This document shows positions 8,220 to 17,241 of a stretch of 40,059 nt of DNA, piece by piece. Location: assembly GCA_900315745.1 (NCBI GenBank), contig ONAG01000037.1, forward strand, positions 1-40,059. Direction: 5' to 3'. Positions within the stretch are counted from its first letter, which is position 1. Each line of letters starts with the position of its first letter. The notes beneath the pieces were generated by a model. It ran no database searches and had not been told where the DNA came from. It worked only from the letters and a program-made list of their open reading frames with translations. Source of the DNA: an uncultured Prevotellaceae bacterium. Lineage in GTDB: Bacteria; Bacteroidota; Bacteroidia; Bacteroidales; Bacteroidaceae. The translations under genes were made by a program, and so were the position numbers.

Positions 8220-8249
8220 CTTGTTTTTTGTGTTATTGTATTATCTTTG
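8220..8249 (+). promoter_or_regulatory. Putative promoter of the small membrane protein gene
   Basis: TATCTTTG at 8242-8249 matches the TAnnTTTG -7 element. A CTTG at 8220-8223, 18 nt upstream, is the best -33 candidate. The start would be about 15 nt before the ATG at 8270. Confidence 0.5.
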
Positions 8250-8269
8250 CAATCAAATTGGTTTGAGTC

Positions 8270-8632
8270 ATGCTTTATCTTGCATCATTAGTCATCATAC
8301 TTTTAATTTTGATTGCCCTTTTCTACCTTAGGCAGCAAATGCACATGAAGGCAGAAGCCAAGGAGTGTGCAAAGGAAGCTAAGCTATTCCATGAGAAACT
8401 GAAGCAGCTCTCCGACCCGGAACGGTTCTTCACCGATGAAGAAGTGAGAAAGCTGAAAAACGAGTTCGCTCCCTTGCTCAAAAGAGTGAACAAGCTATAC
8501 GGATCAATCTTCATTTCCAATGAATACCTCGATGAGGCTGGGCTGAAGGACTTCCTTGATGAAAGGAGACTCGTCAACCACAAGCAGTTCGAAAACAACA
8601 AAGAATACCAAAAGAGGTATTATAGAAAATAA
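8270..8632 (+). CDS. Small single-span membrane protein of unknown function
   Basis: 120 residues. An N-terminal membrane segment (LASLVIILLILIALFYL, residues of about 4-20) is followed by a charged helical region predicted to face the cytoplasm (KAEAKECAKEAKLFHEKLKQ). The sequence after it (FFTDEEVRKLKNEFAPLLKR, FISNEYLDEAGLKDFLDE) reminds me of the N-terminal, pre-helicase region of membrane-anchored UvrD/HelIV-like helicases in Bacteroidales. No helicase domain follows, so this could be a truncated remnant or a stand-alone protein. That resemblance is from memory only. It has its own promoter and is followed by a terminator. Confidence 0.65.
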   Translation: MLYLASLVIILLILIALFYLRQQMHMKAEAKECAKEAKLFHEKLKQLSDPERFFTDEEVRKLKNEFAPLLKRVNKLYGSIFISNEYLDEAGLKDFLDERRLVNHKQFENNKEYQKRYYRK

Positions 8633-8658
8633 TGCATTTTTTTACAATCTAAAAATTA

Positions 8659-8690
8659 ATCCGCCAATAGTGGTGGATTTCTTTTTTTTT
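8659..8690 (+). terminator. Rho-independent terminator
   Basis: ATCCGCC (8659-8665), loop AATAGT, GGTGGAT (8672-8678, one G-T pair), then TTCTTTTTTTTT. It insulates the small membrane protein gene from the TolC operon. Confidence 0.8.
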
Positions 8691-8692
8691 GT

Positions 8693-8700
8693 TACCTTTG
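8693..8700 (+). promoter_or_regulatory. -7 element of the TolC operon promoter
   Basis: TACCTTTG matches TAnnTTTG. No clear -33 TTTG is seen. Transcription would start near 8707, directly at the structured leader. The bases that follow, GCCATG, are identical to those after the -7 element at 17667. Confidence 0.55.
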
Positions 8701-8706
8701 CCATGC

Positions 8707-8830
8707 AGAACAAGAGTTTCGTTAACTTGCCCATGCACCACCAAGGCAAGTAAAGTTTCTGACCTGTCATCATCTTGGGTTCCTATTGTTGCTCAAGAGT
8801 TTGCAAATAACAATAATTCAATGTGGTGCG
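8707..8830 (+). promoter_or_regulatory. Candidate pseudoknotted leader RNA, copy A (TolC operon)
   Basis: ACTTGCC (8725-8731) pairs perfectly with GGCAAGT (8745-8751). Inside that loop, GCACCAC (8735-8741) pairs perfectly with GTGGTGC (8823-8829), making an H-type pseudoknot. The 71-nt insert holds TGACCTGTCATCATC and a hairpin, TCTTGGG (8773-8779) with CTCAAGA (8792-8798). It shares sequence and layout with the leaders at 17681 and 19959. The coding start is at 8854. Confidence 0.6.
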
Positions 8831-8853
8831 GATTTAAGGATATAGTCTAAACA

Positions 8854-10362
8854 ATGAACGATACAAAGATGAAAAAGACATTTGTGATGTGGGTGATGAC
8901 CCTCGGCATGTTGTCGCTGCCTATGACAGGCGCGGCGCAGCGGGTACTGACGCTCGACTCATGCCGACAGCTCGCCATCACCAACAACAAGCAACTTGGA
9001 GTGGCACGCACACAACAGAAAATTGCTTCATACAACGTGGAGTCTGCCAAGACGAAGTATCTGCCAAGGATAAATGCCATGGCAGGGTATGAGCTGACAA
9101 GCAGGGAAGTATCGATACTGAACAAGGACCAGAAAAACATGCTGAATCATCTTGGCACCAATGCCATGACAGGCATGGAAGCCAAGGTGACGGATATAAT
9201 AACAGGTATGGTGCAGAATGGTACCATCACGCCACAGATGGCACAACAGCTCGGACAGCAGATGGGGACTCTCTCATCATCCCTTGCCGCCATGGGCGAC
9301 GAGTTGGGCTCCACAATACGCAAGGCGTTCCGCACCGACACCCGCAACGTGTTCGCCGGTTCGGTGATGCTCACACAGCCCCTGTACATGGGCGGAAGCA
9401 TCAAAGCCTACAACCGTATTGCAGAACTCAACGAATGCATGGCGGACAACAACTACGACATGTTGCTGCAGAATGTGCTTTATGAGATAGACGCCACCTA
9501 TTGGCTTGCGGTGTCACTACGCCAGAAGCAGAAATTGGCAGGGAGCTATCTCGACTTAGTGAAGAAGTTGCGCGATGACGTGCAGAAGATGATAAACGAA
9601 GGCGTGGCGATACGAGCCGACGGACTGAATGTCGATGTGCGTGTGAACGAGGCGGAGATAGCCAAGATGCGCGTTGACGACAACCTGATATTGGTGAAGA
9701 TGCTCATGTGCCAGCTCTGCGGACTTCCTATGGATACAGAATTCACCCTCGCCGACGAGGGTACCGAACTCGGTTCGGCACCATCGGCGATGCCCGTCGA
9801 TGAGGCATCTGCCATCGACCGTCCCGAACTGCGCTTGCTGCAGACAGCCATAGGCATCACCGAACAAGCACAGCGCATTGTCACTGCCACGCATTTCCGT
9901 CCACAGGTGGCTCTGACAGGCGGATATTTGATATCCAACCCCAACACCTTCAATGGCTTCGAGAAGAAATTCGCCGGAGTGTGGAACGTGGGCGTCATGG
10001 TGCGCATGCCATTGTGGGACTGGCACGAAGGACGCTACAAGCTCGCCGCCTCACGTGCCGCCACGACTATAGCCAAGTTGGAACACAGCGACCTGGAGGA
10101 GAAGGTGAACCTACAGGTGGAGCAGGAGCGTTTCAAGGTTCGCGAGGCATACCGCCGTCTGGAACTGTCTTCAAAACATGTGGCAAGTGCCGAGGAAAAC
10201 CTGCGCTGCGCCTCCATCGGCTTCCGTGAGGGCGTGATGAACCTTTCGGACGTGATGGCGGCACAGACGGCATGGGAGTCCGCCCACACACAGAAAATAG
10301 ATGCAGAAATAGAAGTTCAACTATCCCTCTTGGGCTTGCGCAAAGCTCTGGGAAAAATATAA
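8854..10362 (+). CDS. TolC family outer-membrane efflux protein
   Basis: 502 residues with a signal peptide (MKKTFVMWVMTLGMLSLPMTGAAQ). Translation may start at 8854 or at the second ATG at 8869; the latter gives a more usual signal peptide. The mature part begins with the TolC-family opening 'VLTLDSCRQLAITNNKQLGVARTQQKIA' split by coiled-coil helices, and contains the beta/helix repeat 'VMLTQPLYMGGSIKAYNRIA' and later 'VRMPLWDWHEGRYKLAASRA'. It forms the outer-membrane channel of a tripartite exporter with the next three genes. An insertion of about 70 residues (near 90-160) of glutamine- and methionine-rich helix precedes the first strand. It is the first gene of the operon and is preceded by leader copy A. 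Confidence 0.93.
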   Translation: MNDTKMKKTFVMWVMTLGMLSLPMTGAAQRVLTLDSCRQLAITNNKQLGVARTQQKIASYNVESAKTKYLPRINAMAGYELTSREVSILNKDQKNMLNHLGTNAMTGMEAKVTDIITGMVQNGTITPQMAQQLGQQMGTLSSSLAAMGDELGSTIRKAFRTDTRNVFAGSVMLTQPLYMGGSIKAYNRIAELNECMADNNYDMLLQNVLYEIDATYWLAVSLRQKQKLAGSYLDLVKKLRDDVQKMINEGVAIRADGLNVDVRVNEAEIAKMRVDDNLILVKMLMCQLCGLPMDTEFTLADEGTELGSAPSAMPVDEASAIDRPELRLLQTAIGITEQAQRIVTATHFRPQVALTGGYLISNPNTFNGFEKKFAGVWNVGVMVRMPLWDWHEGRYKLAASRAATTIAKLEHSDLEEKVNLQVEQERFKVREAYRRLELSSKHVASAEENLRCASIGFREGVMNLSDVMAAQTAWESAHTQKIDAEIEVQLSLLGLRKALGKI

Positions 10363-10370
10363 TAAGAAAC

Positions 10371-11357
10371 ATGACAGCCAAACAACAGCACAACAACATC
10401 CTGCTTGCCATCGCAGGTTTCTTAACAGTAGTAATCATCGTGGCACTCATCGGTTTCCTCGCCCTGGACCGTGACCCCGATATCATACAGGGCCAGATGG
10501 AGGTGGAGGAGTACCGCGTGTCGAGCAAGGTGCCTGGCAGAATCCTTGAGCTGCGAGCCAAGGAGGGTGATGTCGTTCACAAGGGCGACGTACTTGCCAT
10601 CATCGACGCACCTGAAGTGAAAGCCAAGAAAGTGCAGGCTGAGAGCGCGCGCAATGCCGCCTCCGCCATCCACGAGATGGCTGACAACGGCGCACGCGAG
10701 GAGACCATCCGCGGCGCCTTCGAACTGCTGCAGCAGGCAAAGGCCGCCAACAACATAGCACGCAAGACCTACGAGCGCGTGAACAACCTCTTCAACGAGG
10801 GCGTGGTGACGGCACAGAAGCGCGACGAGGCGCAGACTGCCGTGGAAGCCACCAATGCTCAGGTGAAAGCCGCCCAGAGCCAGTATGACATGGCGCGCAA
10901 CGGCACCCGCCAGGAGGAGCGCAAGGCATCGTCGGCACAGGTGAACCAGGCGAGCGGAGCCGTCATGGAGGTGAACAGCTATCTCAACGAGACCGTGCAG
11001 GTGGCGCAGATGGACGGCGAGGTGAGCGAGGTGTATCCCAAGGTGGGTGAACTGGTAGGCACCGGCACCCCCATCATGACCGTCTCCATGCTGGATGACC
11101 AATGGGCGACGTTCAACATCCGCGAGGACCAGTTGAACGGTCTATCCATAGGCTCTGAGGTGGATGTCTTCGTGCCCGCGCTTGACAAGAACATCAAGAT
11201 GAAAGTGTTCTACGTAAAGGACAAAGGCTCGTTTGCCGTGTGGAAGGCAACAAAGGCAAGCGGACAGTACGACCAGAAGACATTCGAGGTGAAGGCTCGT
11301 CCGGTGAAGAAAATCGACAACGTGCGTCCTGGCATGTCGGTAATCCTGAAGAGGTGA
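10371..11357 (+). CDS. HlyD/EmrA family periplasmic adaptor
   Basis: 328 residues. The start at 10371 is 8 nt after the TolC stop and gives the expected N-terminal membrane anchor (ILLAIAGFLTVVIIVALIGF, residues of about 10-30). A biotinyl-lipoyl half-motif follows (RVSSKVPGRILELRAKEGD, VVHKGDVLAIID). A long coiled-coil hairpin (about 80-220) carries 'VNNLFNEGVVTAQKRDEAQ', then the second lipoyl half and beta-barrel (MDGEVSEVYPKVGELVGTG). It bridges the inner-membrane permeases to TolC. An upstream extension of the frame to 10272 lies inside the tolC gene and is not used. Confidence 0.93.
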   Translation: MTAKQQHNNILLAIAGFLTVVIIVALIGFLALDRDPDIIQGQMEVEEYRVSSKVPGRILELRAKEGDVVHKGDVLAIIDAPEVKAKKVQAESARNAASAIHEMADNGAREETIRGAFELLQQAKAANNIARKTYERVNNLFNEGVVTAQKRDEAQTAVEATNAQVKAAQSQYDMARNGTRQEERKASSAQVNQASGAVMEVNSYLNETVQVAQMDGEVSEVYPKVGELVGTGTPIMTVSMLDDQWATFNIREDQLNGLSIGSEVDVFVPALDKNIKMKVFYVKDKGSFAVWKATKASGQYDQKTFEVKARPVKKIDNVRPGMSVILKR

Positions 11358-11382
11358 GGAAATAGGAGTAATCAAATCGTTC

Positions 11383-12552
11383 ATGAAACAAATCATTCAA
11401 ATCTTCGACATCGCGCTGCGAGAGCTCGACATTCTGAGGAAGAACCCCATCTATGCCTACTGCATGGTGGTGTTCCCCCTGATGACGGTGTTCTTCTTCA
11501 CCTCGATGCTCGACGAGGGACTGCCACATGACCTGCCAATAGGGGTGGTGGATCAGGATGACAGCTCGATGTCTCGCGGCATCGTGCGCAACCTCGATGC
11601 CATGCAGAGCTCGCATGTGGCTTACCATTTCGCATCGGTCACCGAGGCACGCGACGCCATGCAGGAGAACAAGATATATGCCTACCTGTTCATCCCGAAA
11701 GGCACCATGGCGAAGCTCCTCGCAGGCCGTCAGCCGAAGATTTCATACTATTACACTATGACGTGCCTGACGGCAGGCTCGATGGCGATGAAAGACCTGA
11801 AGACCATCGGCATGCTCGGGTCGGCAGCCGTGGGGCAGGCAACGCTGAGCGCCAAGGGCGCCACCCCAGAGCAGATAAAGGCTGCCCTGCAGCCAGTGAC
11901 CATCGACGCACACCAGATAGCCAATCCCGAAGGCAGCTACAATTACAGCCTCACCACCATCTTCGTGCCGGGCATCATGATGCTCTTCATGGCGCTGCTC
12001 TCAGCCTACTCCCTCGGCATGGAACTGAAGTTTGAGACTGGCAAGGAGTGGCTCGCACGCGCCGACGGAAAGATCGTGGTGGCAATCATCGGCAAATTCA
12101 TCATACACGCCCTCGTGTTCTTGCTCGTGATATTCCTCTACCACTACTATCTTTACAACCACCTTCACTTCCCGAGGGTAGGTGGAGTATGGAGCATCGT
12201 GAGGCTCAGCATCTTGGAAGTGTTGTCGTCTCTTGGCTTCGGCGTCTTCGCCTTCGGCCTGATGCCCTCCATGCGCATGTCGATGAGTATCAGTTCGCTG
12301 TGGTCGGTTCTCGGCTTCTCGATGTGCGGTTCTGCATTCCCCATCATGGGCATGGACCCGCCGCTGCAGTCGCTGTCGTGGCTGTTCCCACTGCGCCACT
12401 ATTTCATGCTCTACCAGGTGACGGTGCTGAATGGCTACCCCGTCATCGATGCATGGTTCCATCTCGTGGCTCTCGTGGGCTTCACGCTGTTGCCCTGGTT
12501 CGTTCTACGCAAAGTAAAAAACGCAATGCTCAACTATGTCTATATTCCATAA
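11383..12552 (+). CDS. ABC-2 type permease, first of pair
   Basis: 389 residues of the ABC-2 family (YhhJ/YbhR-like). One N-terminal span (about 22-41) is followed by a periplasmic domain of about 160 residues with the family opening 'PIGVVDQDDSSMSRGIVRNL', then five to six C-terminal spans starting near residue 190 (FVPGIMMLFMALLSAYSLG) with the conserved 'GKEWLARA' loop. Together with the next gene it should form the membrane part of a drug or lipid exporter. No ATP-binding subunit is encoded nearby. The gene begins 25 nt after the adaptor stop. Confidence 0.92.
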   Translation: MKQIIQIFDIALRELDILRKNPIYAYCMVVFPLMTVFFFTSMLDEGLPHDLPIGVVDQDDSSMSRGIVRNLDAMQSSHVAYHFASVTEARDAMQENKIYAYLFIPKGTMAKLLAGRQPKISYYYTMTCLTAGSMAMKDLKTIGMLGSAAVGQATLSAKGATPEQIKAALQPVTIDAHQIANPEGSYNYSLTTIFVPGIMMLFMALLSAYSLGMELKFETGKEWLARADGKIVVAIIGKFIIHALVFLLVIFLYHYYLYNHLHFPRVGGVWSIVRLSILEVLSSLGFGVFAFGLMPSMRMSMSISSLWSVLGFSMCGSAFPIMGMDPPLQSLSWLFPLRHYFMLYQVTVLNGYPVIDAWFHLVALVGFTLLPWFVLRKVKNAMLNYVYIP

Positions 12553-13756
12553 GTTAAAAGGACACATTGCCGACGTGCTCTACATCTGGCGAAACGAGAT
12601 GCAGCAAGTCATCCGCGACGAGGGCGTGCTGATCTTCCTCGTCATAGTGCCGTTGGGCTATCCGCTGCTCTATTCGTGGATCTACAACAACGAGTCGGTG
12701 CATGAGGTGCCCGTGGTGGTGGTCGATCAGTCGCATTCGAAGCTCTCGCGCCAATTCATCCGCGACTGCGAATCCTCTCCCGATGTCCATGTGCTCTTTT
12801 ATGCCGAGGACCTCGACGAGGCGAAGTCGCTTGTCAGCCGACAACTCGTGAAGGGCATCTACCTCATACCGTCGGACTTCTCCAAGCGTATCAGCCGAGG
12901 CGAGCAAGCCACTGTAAGCGTCTATTGCGACATGTCGCTCATGCTTGCCTACAAGAGTGTCTATCAGACCGCCATGGTGGAGGCAGGGCGTCTCGGTGCC
13001 GGCCTGAACATCAAGAGGGCTGGCAACTACACCAAGCGTGAAGATGCCATCACCGCACAACCATTGGCAGTGGATGACGTGGCGATGTTCAATCCCTCCG
13101 GCGGCTATGGCTCTTGCGTCCTGCCCGCCGTGCTCATGCTCATCTTGCAGCAGACACTCGCCCTCGGTATCGGAATGTCGGCAGGCACCACCCGCGAGCG
13201 CAACCGCAACGGTCAGCTCATACCCGACGACGACCCCCACTACCGTGGCGCCTACCGCATCGTATGGGGAAAGGCGATATGCTATGCCATGATAGCTGCC
13301 GTCACAGGAGCATACCTGGCTCTTGCCGTTCCGAGGATGTTCAACTTCCCGCATCTCGGCAATTATTGGAACCTGCTGTGGATGATGATACCCTACATCT
13401 TCGCCTGCATCTTCTTCGGCATGACCGTCTCATGTCTTGTGCGCTATCGTGAGAACGTGATGCTGGTGATGGTCTTCGTGTCCGTGCCGCTGCTGTTCCT
13501 CACCGGCGTGTCGTGGCCGGAGAGCAACATCCCGGGCGCTTGGCAGGGCGTGTCGTGGCTCTTCCCCAGCACCTTCGGCGTTCGAGCTTTCGTACGCGTG
13601 AACTCCATGGGTGCGTCCATCGACCAGGTGCTGCCGGAAATCCGCATCCTGTGGATTCAGGCAGCCGCATACCTCGGACTCGCCTGCCTCGTCTATCGCC
13701 ATCAGTTCCGCTTGGCGAGGAAGTATAGGGACAACCAAGAAGAAACAATTAATTGA
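12536..13756 (+). CDS. ABC-2 type permease, second of pair
   Basis: 406 residues, homologous in layout to the preceding permease: N-terminal span (about 32-50), periplasmic domain opening 'PVVVVDQSHSKLSRQFIRD', then a membrane bundle from residue 205 on. The 'GTTRERNRNGQLIP' loop replaces GKEWLARA, and a late 'FLTGVSWPESNIPGAWQGVSW' is typical of the family. Its start overlaps the previous gene by 17 nt, indicating translational coupling and a heterodimer. Confidence 0.92.
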   Translation: MSIFHKLKGHIADVLYIWRNEMQQVIRDEGVLIFLVIVPLGYPLLYSWIYNNESVHEVPVVVVDQSHSKLSRQFIRDCESSPDVHVLFYAEDLDEAKSLVSRQLVKGIYLIPSDFSKRISRGEQATVSVYCDMSLMLAYKSVYQTAMVEAGRLGAGLNIKRAGNYTKREDAITAQPLAVDDVAMFNPSGGYGSCVLPAVLMLILQQTLALGIGMSAGTTRERNRNGQLIPDDDPHYRGAYRIVWGKAICYAMIAAVTGAYLALAVPRMFNFPHLGNYWNLLWMMIPYIFACIFFGMTVSCLVRYRENVMLVMVFVSVPLLFLTGVSWPESNIPGAWQGVSWLFPSTFGVRAFVRVNSMGASIDQVLPEIRILWIQAAAYLGLACLVYRHQFRLARKYRDNQEETIN

Positions 13757-13760
13757 TAGC

Positions 13761-16106
13761 ATGTCAAACAGGTGCCCACTTCTTATTGTTGCAGCCACCA
13801 TGTTGCTCGGCATTAACATCACTGTTTATGCCCAGCGTGGTCCGGTGGGCATCGTCAGCGTGCAGGACTCAGTGAAGAATGTGCAGTTTGGACTTATATC
13901 CGCGGTAGCTCCCGACGGTGGGCACGGACTGCAGCTGTCGGCAGTGTCGAACACGTCGGCGCACACGTTCAATGGCTTGCAACTGAGCATCATCAACGTC
14001 ACGAGGGACATGCAGCGCGGCTTGCAGCTTGCCGGAATACTGAACGTGTCGGAAGGCATGATGCGTGGAGGTCAGATAGGTGCCGTCAACTATACCGACT
14101 CATTGGATGGAGTGCAGGTAGGCTTGTTCAACGTGGCACGCAAGCGTCCGCAAGGGTGGCAGGTGGGACTGGTGAACCTGTCGTACGACAGCATAGGTCG
14201 CAAGATAGGTCTGGTGAACGTCAGTCCGAGGACCGACATCGACTACATGGGGTATGTCGGCACGTCATCCAAGCTCAATGCCGCCGTGCGCTTCCGCAAC
14301 CGCAGCACATACAATGTCTTGGGAGTTGGCACCCACTTCATGGGACTTGACTCGAAGTTCTCTGGCGCGTTGTTCTATCGTCTTGGCCAGTTTGTCAATC
14401 TGTCTCCGAAATGGAGCCTGAGCAGCGACATCGGCTTCTATCATGTGGAGACTTTCGAGAAAAACAGCAAAGAGAAGCCGGAACGCCTGTATTCCCTGCA
14501 GGCAAGAATCAATGCCGACTACAAAATCAACAGCAAATTCGGTGCCTTCGCATCAGTGGGGTGGGGGCTCACGCGCTATTATGACCGCAACGAGACCTAC
14601 CGCAACCGTCCGTTGCTGGAACTTGGCGTGACGTTCCACCAGCCACGCAACCAGCACGACACATGGAAACGCGCATGGGATGATGAGAGGAATTCACTTG
14701 TGGCATCTGACACCACCATGGCGCTGCCAGTGAAGAAACGCTATTGGCAGGCTGCCGCCGAGGTGACGGGCATCAATGTCGGCGTGCAACTCTTCGACCG
14801 CTATGCCCTCAAGTCCGACTTTGCACAGACCACCTTGCGGACGCTGAAGCGCAACTTCACCGATGGCATGGTGTGGGATAACGACTTCTTCATCACCAAC
14901 ATGTTTGCGCATCCGTATCACGGAAACCTATATTTCAATGCCGCACGAACCAACGGACTCACATTCTGGGAGTCGGCTCCCTACGCCTTGGGCGGTTCGC
15001 TGATGTGGGAATTCTTAGGCGAGACGGAGCCGCCAGCCATCAACGACATCATTGCCACATCGATGGGTGGCATGGCTATAGGTGAGATGACACACCGCTT
15101 GAGCAAGACACTCCTCGACGACCGCACGCGGGGATTCCGCCGCTTCCTCATTGAAGCCGGTGCCGCCATCCTCAACCCCATCCAAGGTCTGCACCGCATC
15201 ATCAGTGGCGATGCCTGGCGCGTGCGCAGCGAACACTACTGCTATCACGACTACGAAGAGTCGCCCATAGACGTGTCGATGTCCTTGGGCTGGCGCTATC
15301 TTGCCGACGATGGCGCCTTGTTCCGTGGCGTCCAGGCACCTTACATCAACTTTACGTTGACGTACGGCACGCCTGTCGATGGCGAGCGGCATACCAAGCC
15401 ATACGAATTCTTCGACATGGAAGGCAACATGGGTGTAGGTGGCGGACAGCCCTTGGTGAACAGCCTCCAGATAGTGGGACGTCTGTGGAGCATGCCCATA
15501 CTCGACAAAAAGGACATGACGGGCGAGTTTGGCATCTACCAACACTTCAACTACTACGACGCCAAGCCTATCAAGGACGGTACGGAACTGACACCCTACC
15601 GCATTAGCGAGGCTGCGGGCTTCGGACCCGGCTTCATCTTCTCGTTGCCACAGGTGGGAGCACTCACCAAGTTGGAGCAGCGCGTGTTTGTGAGCGGCAT
15701 CTTGCTCGGTGGCACCAAGAGCGACTATTACAACATCATAGAGCGCGACTACAACATGGGTAGCGGGTTCAGCATAAAATCGAAAACCCAACTCGACTTC
15801 GGGCATTTCGGTCGTTTCTTGCTTAATGCCAAGTACTTCCGTCTATACACCTGGAAGGGCTACAAGCAGGAGGATATAGCGACTGACTTCAAAAATGTGG
15901 AAGACCTGCACTACCTGAACGTGCAGGGCGACCGAAGCAACGCCATGCTGTTGGTGGTCAACCCCGTAATGGAGATTCATCTTGCCAGGCAATGGTCCCT
16001 CACCTTGTCGGGTGCCTACTATTCACGCCGAACCTTCTACAAGTATTACGACAAGGTCCGCGCCAACACCTTTGAGACAAAAGTTGGTATTACCTGCCGC
16101 CTGTGA
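13761..16106 (+). CDS. DUF3943 outer-membrane protein with N-terminal LA_2272-type surface repeats
   Basis: 781 residues. The start at 13761, 4 nt after the permease stop, gives a signal peptide (PLLIVAATMLLGINITVYA then Q). Residues of about 30-170 hold six short repeats of the form 'GLQLSxxNV...' and 'GVQVGLFNVA', as in LA_2272-family surface repeat proteins. The central part (about 415-500) matches DUF3943: 'GGSLMWEFLGETEPPAINDI' and 'FLIEAGAAILNPIQGLHRI'. The rest is alternating amphipathic strands ending in an aromatic-poor GITCRL. It is probably a beta-barrel in the outer membrane that works with the exporter upstream; its cargo is unknown. It ends the operon, facing a minus-strand gene 43 nt away. 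Confidence 0.85.
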   Translation: MSNRCPLLIVAATMLLGINITVYAQRGPVGIVSVQDSVKNVQFGLISAVAPDGGHGLQLSAVSNTSAHTFNGLQLSIINVTRDMQRGLQLAGILNVSEGMMRGGQIGAVNYTDSLDGVQVGLFNVARKRPQGWQVGLVNLSYDSIGRKIGLVNVSPRTDIDYMGYVGTSSKLNAAVRFRNRSTYNVLGVGTHFMGLDSKFSGALFYRLGQFVNLSPKWSLSSDIGFYHVETFEKNSKEKPERLYSLQARINADYKINSKFGAFASVGWGLTRYYDRNETYRNRPLLELGVTFHQPRNQHDTWKRAWDDERNSLVASDTTMALPVKKRYWQAAAEVTGINVGVQLFDRYALKSDFAQTTLRTLKRNFTDGMVWDNDFFITNMFAHPYHGNLYFNAARTNGLTFWESAPYALGGSLMWEFLGETEPPAINDIIATSMGGMAIGEMTHRLSKTLLDDRTRGFRRFLIEAGAAILNPIQGLHRIISGDAWRVRSEHYCYHDYEESPIDVSMSLGWRYLADDGALFRGVQAPYINFTLTYGTPVDGERHTKPYEFFDMEGNMGVGGGQPLVNSLQIVGRLWSMPILDKKDMTGEFGIYQHFNYYDAKPIKDGTELTPYRISEAAGFGPGFIFSLPQVGALTKLEQRVFVSGILLGGTKSDYYNIIERDYNMGSGFSIKSKTQLDFGHFGRFLLNAKYFRLYTWKGYKQEDIATDFKNVEDLHYLNVQGDRSNAMLLVVNPVMEIHLARQWSLTLSGAYYSRRTFYKYYDKVRANTFETKVGITCRL

Positions 16107-16149
16107 GAGTTTTGCACTGTCCATCACATGTGGCATTCTTCCCCATTTT

Positions 16150-17031
16150 TTACTCTTTCTCTTCCAGCCAGCGGGTGAGCACCTGGCAATACTCGTCATG
16201 GGCGTCGATGAAGCAGGTGTGGCGTGAATGCCTGAACAGATGCCATTTACTGCCGGGTATGTTCTCGTAGAGCGAGGCGGCCACGACGGGGGTGCAGATG
16301 TCGCGCGTGCCACTGCAGATAAGGACAGGCAAAGAAATCTGGCAAAGCCTGTCGGTATATTCGAAGTCCTTCAGACTGCCAAGTGGTTGATACTCATTGG
16401 GTCCCCAGCCATAGAGGTAGGATTCCGCGCCAGAACGTTTCGGACGTCGGAGACATTCGGGAGAGTTTTCATCGACACTGATGACAAATTGCTCAAAGTA
16501 ATGGTCGTTGGCTTTCAGGTAGTCGGGGGCGTCCCACTTGCCGGTGGCTTCCGCACGACGTATAGCTTCCTGGTCTTCCTCCGACAAATATTTGATGAGG
16601 CGGTGCTGTTCGCTTGCCCATAGGCTGCTGGAAGCATGACCAGAAGAGAGAATGAGCGACTTCACTCCCGAAGGCTTGTTGTCTATGACATAGGCAATTG
16701 CCTGCATGGCACCCCATGACTGGCCGAGTATGTGCACGGTGTCTAAATGAAGGTGTTCGCGGATGGCGATGAGCTCGTCTATCCAGGTCTTTTGCGTCCA
16801 CAGTTCGGGATGGCCATCGAGATATGAATTGCCACAGCCTATCTGGTCGTAGGAGATGACTTGCCGCCCTGTTTCAGCGATGCAATCGAGCACCTCGAAA
16901 TAGTTGTGCGTGCTTCCAGGTCCGCCATGTAGCAACAGCAATGGCGCTTTCTCCGATGCCTCGCCCACAATGCGGTAATAGGTTTGATGTCCCATAAAAG
17001 GCATGTAGCCTTCAGTGATTTTGTTTTGCAT
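16150..17031 (-). CDS. pip: Proline iminopeptidase-family alpha/beta hydrolase (S33)
   Basis: 293 residues with no signal peptide, so cytoplasmic. The oxyanion motif HGGPG (35-39), nucleophile GQSWG (Ser105), acid GTRDICTP (Asp244) and His271 (RHTCF) form a complete triad. The 'YLYGWGPNEYQPLGSLKDF' segment matches the cap region of the tricorn-interacting factor F1 / proline iminopeptidase subfamily. It removes N-terminal proline (or other residues) from short peptides. It is transcribed convergently with the export operon. The leader on its own strand holds two small hairpins (GGGCGC/GCGCCC and CTTGTT/AACAAG). Confidence 0.88.
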   Translation of the reverse strand: MQNKITEGYMPFMGHQTYYRIVGEASEKAPLLLLHGGPGSTHNYFEVLDCIAETGRQVISYDQIGCGNSYLDGHPELWTQKTWIDELIAIREHLHLDTVHILGQSWGAMQAIAYVIDNKPSGVKSLILSSGHASSSLWASEQHRLIKYLSEEDQEAIRRAEATGKWDAPDYLKANDHYFEQFVISVDENSPECLRRPKRSGAESYLYGWGPNEYQPLGSLKDFEYTDRLCQISLPVLICSGTRDICTPVVAASLYENIPGSKWHLFRHSRHTCFIDAHDEYCQVLTRWLEEKE

Positions 17032-17163
17032 GATATTGATGTTTAAAAATTTAGATTAACTGTTTTTCTTGTTATTATCAACAAGGGGGCGCAGGCGCCC
17101 ACTTTCCATGCAAATGGTTACCGTTGAGATATTGTTTTGTTCCCGTATCACAACTACCGATTG

Positions 17164-17171
17164 CAAAGATA
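17164..17171 (-). promoter_or_regulatory. Putative -7 element for the iminopeptidase gene
   Basis: CAAAGATA on the plus strand reads TATCTTTG on the minus strand, a match to TAnnTTTG. It lies 133 nt before the start codon. No clear -33 box is seen. The stretch 17172-17241 shows nothing else. Confidence 0.4.
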
Positions 17172-17241
17172 TACATTATTTTGCAGATTATGGGTAGTTA
17201 TTTTGTCTCTTAATTGAAATAATTTTCATTTCTTCCATACT

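Noticed and set aside
16228-16623. Plus-strand open frame of 131 codons opposite the iminopeptidase
   Set aside because: Antisense to a minus-strand gene with a complete catalytic triad; no recognisable features of its own.
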